Assembly (NCBI GenBank): GCA_902797915.1
Contig: CADBUK010000185.1
Location: 1-14,929 of the forward strand
Direction of reading: 5' to 3'
Origin: Oscillospiraceae bacterium
GTDB lineage: Bacteria > Bacillota > Clostridia > Oscillospirales > Acutalibacteraceae
Length of the DNA: 14,929 bases
Shown here: piece after piece, positions 12,689-14,929 of the stretch
Numbering within the stretch: position 1 is the stretch's first letter
Layout of the letters: every line of letters begins with the position of its first letter
Notes under the pieces: model-generated
The model's database searches: none
What the model saw: the letters and a program-made list of their open reading frames with translations, nothing else
What the model was told of the DNA's origin: nothing
Position numbers and translations under genes: made by a program

Positions 12689-14209
12689 TTAATCCTCTTT
12701 TTCATATTTAGGCAGGGAAATGAAAATTGACAGCCCGCCCATAGAGTTGTTCTGCGCCCAAATCATTCCGCCGTGCAGTTCAACAAGCTGCTTGCATACG
12801 GAAAGACCGAGTCCGCTGCCGTCTGAAACGTTGCTGCGCGCCTTGTCGGCACGGTACAGCGTGTCAAAAATTCTCGGCAGGCTTTCGGGCTCAACGCCCA
12901 TTCCGTTGTCTGCAATCTCAAAAATGATGTTGCGCTCATATTCTGAAACGGAAAGAATAATTTTGCCCTTTTCGTTCGGATTTCTGTATTTTACACTGTT
13001 TGAAATTACGTTGTCAATAACCCTTGAAAAACGGTCGGTGTCAAGAAACAGCGTGGGGTTGGTTTTTGAATTGTCAATAAACTCAAAATCAAAATCGTCG
13101 TACTCAATTTCCTTGCCGAGCTGAATGGCAAATTCATTAAAGTCCGAAAGCAAAACCTTTTCGCAGTGCAGCTCAATTTTGCCGAGCACAAGCTTTGAAA
13201 CGGTCAGCAGGTCATTCAGCATTATGTCCATTGAGCAGGTGGAGTCGTAAATCGTTTCAAGATAACGTTCCTGCTTTTCAGGCGTGTCGGCAATGCCGTC
13301 GCGCAGACCTTCAACGTAACCCTTAACGGAGGTCAGCGGCGTTCTTAAATCGTGCGCAATTCCCGCAATCATTTCCTTTTGCTGCTGCGCCGCCTCGTTT
13401 TTATCAATCTGCGCCCTTTTAAGCCGCTTGCGCATATCGTCAAAGCTTTCGGCAAGCTCGCCGAGCTCGTTTTTGGATTTATACTGAATTTCGTAATCAA
13501 GGTTGCCCTTTGCAATTTCGTTTGCGCCCTTTGCGATTTTGTTAATCGGGTTAACGATTGTTTTTGACGTGATAAGCGAAATTACAACGATTGCGATTAT
13601 GAACACCAAAACTATTGCCAGCAGTGTAAATAACGCCCTTGCGGTAAGCGACCTTTCAATTCCGTAGTGGGAGGGAACGGCGTTCGGTACGGAGTATTCG
13701 GGGTTGAAAATTACAATCAGGTATTCGGCGCCGTTGCTCTCAACGTGGGTAACAATCGCAATTCCCGCGTCGCTGAAATAATAGCTGTTTTGCTCCGTGT
13801 CGGTTACGTTAATTCTCCTTGCCTCGTCAAGCGCGGTTAACTCTCCTTCGGTGCGGTAAAAGGTCTCGCCGTCTTTTTCAATATATATCAGCGTCTTGTT
13901 CTGCTCAAGCGGAGCGGTAACGGTTTTGATTTCTTCAAGCGGGTTTTCCTCAAGCTCAATACACTCTGCAAGCTGGCTTATTGTGCTGTTCCACTGCACT
14001 TGGTTTATAATGCTGTAGTAATCGCTCTTGCTTGCGTTTGCGGGTATATAGCTTTTTCTTGCAATGCTGACGAAGGTTGACGAAAGCACGGCGATAACCG
14101 CAATTGAAATAACAATTGCAAGTATGGAGGAAAAGGTAATTCTTGTGCTGATTTTAAAGCTTTTCGTCCTTTCGGGTATGGAATCCTTGTTTATCTTTTT
14201 ATTTGTCAT
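12689..14209 (-). CDS. Membrane sensor histidine kinase
   Basis: A 506-residue sensor kinase. It has membrane helices at about 25-50 and 191-214 around an extracytoplasmic sensor region of about 140 residues with no motif I recognise. A HAMP linker follows (about 214-266). The dimerisation domain has the phosphorylated His286 in IAHDLRTPLTSVKGY. The ATPase domain has the N box (RVIDNVISNSVKYRN, about 396-410), G1 (DNGMG, 434-438), the F box (RIFDTLYR) and G2 (GSGLGLS, 464-470). All motifs for autophosphorylation are intact. The signal is unknown. An AGGGG site lies 8 nt before the start. The kinase precedes the regulator in the operon, the reverse of the commoner order in Bacillota. Confidence 0.96.
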   Translation of the reverse strand: MTNKKINKDSIPERTKSFKISTRITFSSILAIVISIAVIAVLSSTFVSIARKSYIPANASKSDYYSIINQVQWNSTISQLAECIELEENPLEEIKTVTAPLEQNKTLIYIEKDGETFYRTEGELTALDEARRINVTDTEQNSYYFSDAGIAIVTHVESNGAEYLIVIFNPEYSVPNAVPSHYGIERSLTARALFTLLAIVLVFIIAIVVISLITSKTIVNPINKIAKGANEIAKGNLDYEIQYKSKNELGELAESFDDMRKRLKRAQIDKNEAAQQQKEMIAGIAHDLRTPLTSVKGYVEGLRDGIADTPEKQERYLETIYDSTCSMDIMLNDLLTVSKLVLGKIELHCEKVLLSDFNEFAIQLGKEIEYDDFDFEFIDNSKTNPTLFLDTDRFSRVIDNVISNSVKYRNPNEKGKIILSVSEYERNIIFEIADNGMGVEPESLPRIFDTLYRADKARSNVSDGSGLGLSVCKQLVELHGGMIWAQNNSMGGLSIFISLPKYEKED

Positions 14210-14240
14210 ACACTGCGCCCCTGAAATTATTAACTAATTA

Positions 14241-14269
14241 ATATTATCATATATAAAGAATTTTATCAA
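14241..14269 (-). promoter_or_regulatory. Sigma-A promoter for the kinase-regulator operon
   Basis: On the minus strand, TTGATA (14269-14264) and TAATAT (14246-14241) are 17 bp apart, giving a start near 14234 and a leader of about 25 nt before the kinase ATG. A GATAAT overlapping the -10 position at 15-bp spacing is an alternative. It is separate from the bioY control region. Confidence 0.7.
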
Positions 14270-14280
14270 GCACGGGCGAA

Positions 14281-14313
14281 TTGTAAACCTTTAAAGCACA
14301 AATTAGTTGACAA
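14281..14313 (+). promoter_or_regulatory. BirA (biotin repressor) operator for bioY
   Basis: A perfect left half-site TTGTAAACC (14281-14289), a 15-bp spacer, then AGTTGACAA (14305-14313), matching the known BirA operator pattern TTGTAAACC-N15-GGTTTACAA in 7 of 9 positions on the right. The right half contains the -35 box, so biotin-loaded BirA would block the promoter. The pattern is established for Bacillota biotin genes; the site here is read from sequence. Confidence 0.85.
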
Positions 14314-14335
14314 TTTTGCTTTGCGGTATTATCCT
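14307..14335 (+). promoter_or_regulatory. Sigma-A promoter for bioY
   Basis: A perfect -35 box TTGACA (14307-14312) and TATCCT (14330-14335) lie 17 bp apart. The start would be near 14342, giving a very short leader of about 16 nt that just fits the AAGGCGG ribosome binding site. A better -10 sequence, TATTAT at 14327-14332, is only 14 bp from the -35 box. Confidence 0.65.
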
Positions 14336-14357
14336 TTTTTGAAAAGGCGGTGGTTTT

Positions 14358-14924
14358 ATGAAAGAAAAGGCGGCGGGCAAAAGCAGCAGGCTTAAAACGG
14401 TTGATTTAACCTATATCGGCGTATTTGCGGCGGTAATTGCGGTTTGCTCGTGGGTTCAGATTCCGTTCGGCGCGGTTCCCGTAACTCTGCAGACCTTTGC
14501 CGTCTGCACGGCGGCGGGGCTTTTCGGCGCAAAAAGGGGAGTTCTTTCCGTTTTGGTTTACATCTTATTAGGGCTTGTGGGCGTTCCCGTGTTTTCGGGC
14601 TTCAACGCAGGCGCGGGCGCGCTTTTAGGCGTAACTGGCGGCTACATAATAGGCTTCGTTTTTACTGCGCTTATCGTCGGGCTTGAGGTGGATTTTCTCG
14701 GCGGCAGGCTGTGGGTTTGCTTTGCCTCAATGCTGCTCGGAATTCTTGTTTGCTATGCCTTCGGCACGGCATGGTTTGTTGTTGTTTACACCAGAAAGGT
14801 GGAGTCAATAACCGTCGGCGGCGCGCTTTCAATGTGCGTTTTTCCGTTTATAATTCCCGATATTATTAAGGCGGCGCTTGCAACCGCCGTTTGTGCCGCG
14901 CTTAAAAAATATGTTAAAAAATAG
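14358..14924 (+). CDS. bioY: Biotin transporter BioY (ECF transporter S component)
   Basis: A 188-residue integral membrane protein with about six helices. BioY binds biotin at the cell surface and, with the shared ECF module (EcfA, EcfA', EcfT), imports it. Family signatures are clear: PFGAVPVTLQTFAV (36-49), GVPVFSGFNAGAGALLGVTGGYIIGF (75-100) and the late FIIPDIIKAALA (164-175). The N-terminus is basic and cytoplasmic. The ECF module is not in the window, as is normal for group II transporters, where it is encoded elsewhere and shared. Regulation by BirA is supported by the operator directly upstream. The stop codon is 5 nt before the window end, so any downstream biotin gene is not visible. 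Confidence 0.96.
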   Translation: MKEKAAGKSSRLKTVDLTYIGVFAAVIAVCSWVQIPFGAVPVTLQTFAVCTAAGLFGAKRGVLSVLVYILLGLVGVPVFSGFNAGAGALLGVTGGYIIGFVFTALIVGLEVDFLGGRLWVCFASMLLGILVCYAFGTAWFVVVYTRKVESITVGGALSMCVFPFIIPDIIKAALATAVCAALKKYVKK

Positions 14925-14929
14925 TATTA

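Overview
The window looks like a chromosomal segment of a Bacillota bacterium of class Clostridia, probably a gut Oscillospirales or Ruminococcaceae-like anaerobe. This rests on AT-rich intergenic DNA around moderately GC-rich genes, AGGAG-type ribosome binding sites, canonical TTGACA/TATAAT-like promoters, a pth-mfd pair, an M23 protein resembling the sporulation protein SpoIIQ, and a BirA-type operator in front of bioY. The species assignment is inference. I see no rRNA, tRNA, CRISPR array, insertion sequence or phage gene, and coding density is high.

Layout. 1-308 (minus): the N-terminal part of a lipoprotein that runs off the window. 309-534: a divergent, AT-rich promoter region with one good sigma-A promoter in each direction. 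535-4254 (plus): a short PglC-like sugar-phosphate transferase, followed 42 nt later by a complete cytoplasmic LacZ-type GH2 beta-galactosidase. 4407-5834 (plus): a radical SAM protein of unknown function with its own promoter and four extra C-terminal cysteines. 5878-10715 (plus): pth (peptidyl-tRNA hydrolase), mfd (transcription-repair coupling factor) and a membrane-anchored M23 peptidase, possibly SpoIIQ. Hairpins lie in the gaps before pth and before the peptidase. The second is a textbook intrinsic terminator whose 3' arm also carries the peptidase Shine-Dalgarno sequence. A terminator at 10721-10755 closes this plus-strand block.

14209-10833 (minus): a sensor histidine kinase and an OmpR-type response regulator, translationally coupled with only 3 nt between them and ended by a terminator at 11921-11951. 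Next on the same strand is a 323-residue low-complexity Asn/Gln/Gly/Pro/Ser-rich membrane protein. It has what looks like its own promoter, with an unusually long 19-bp spacer containing a dyad. 14358-14924 (plus, divergent from the kinase): bioY, the biotin-binding subunit of an ECF transporter, with a BirA operator over its promoter.

The genes do not form one pathway. The window is a set of short transcription units: housekeeping (pth, mfd), sugar handling (transferase and lacZ), biotin uptake, and a signalling unit with a structurally odd membrane protein. The parts most worth following up are the terminator/Shine-Dalgarno overlap before the M23 gene, the unassigned radical SAM enzyme, the low-complexity membrane protein with its long-spacer promoter, and a possible small cationic hydrophobic peptide encoded antisense to that protein's 3' end.
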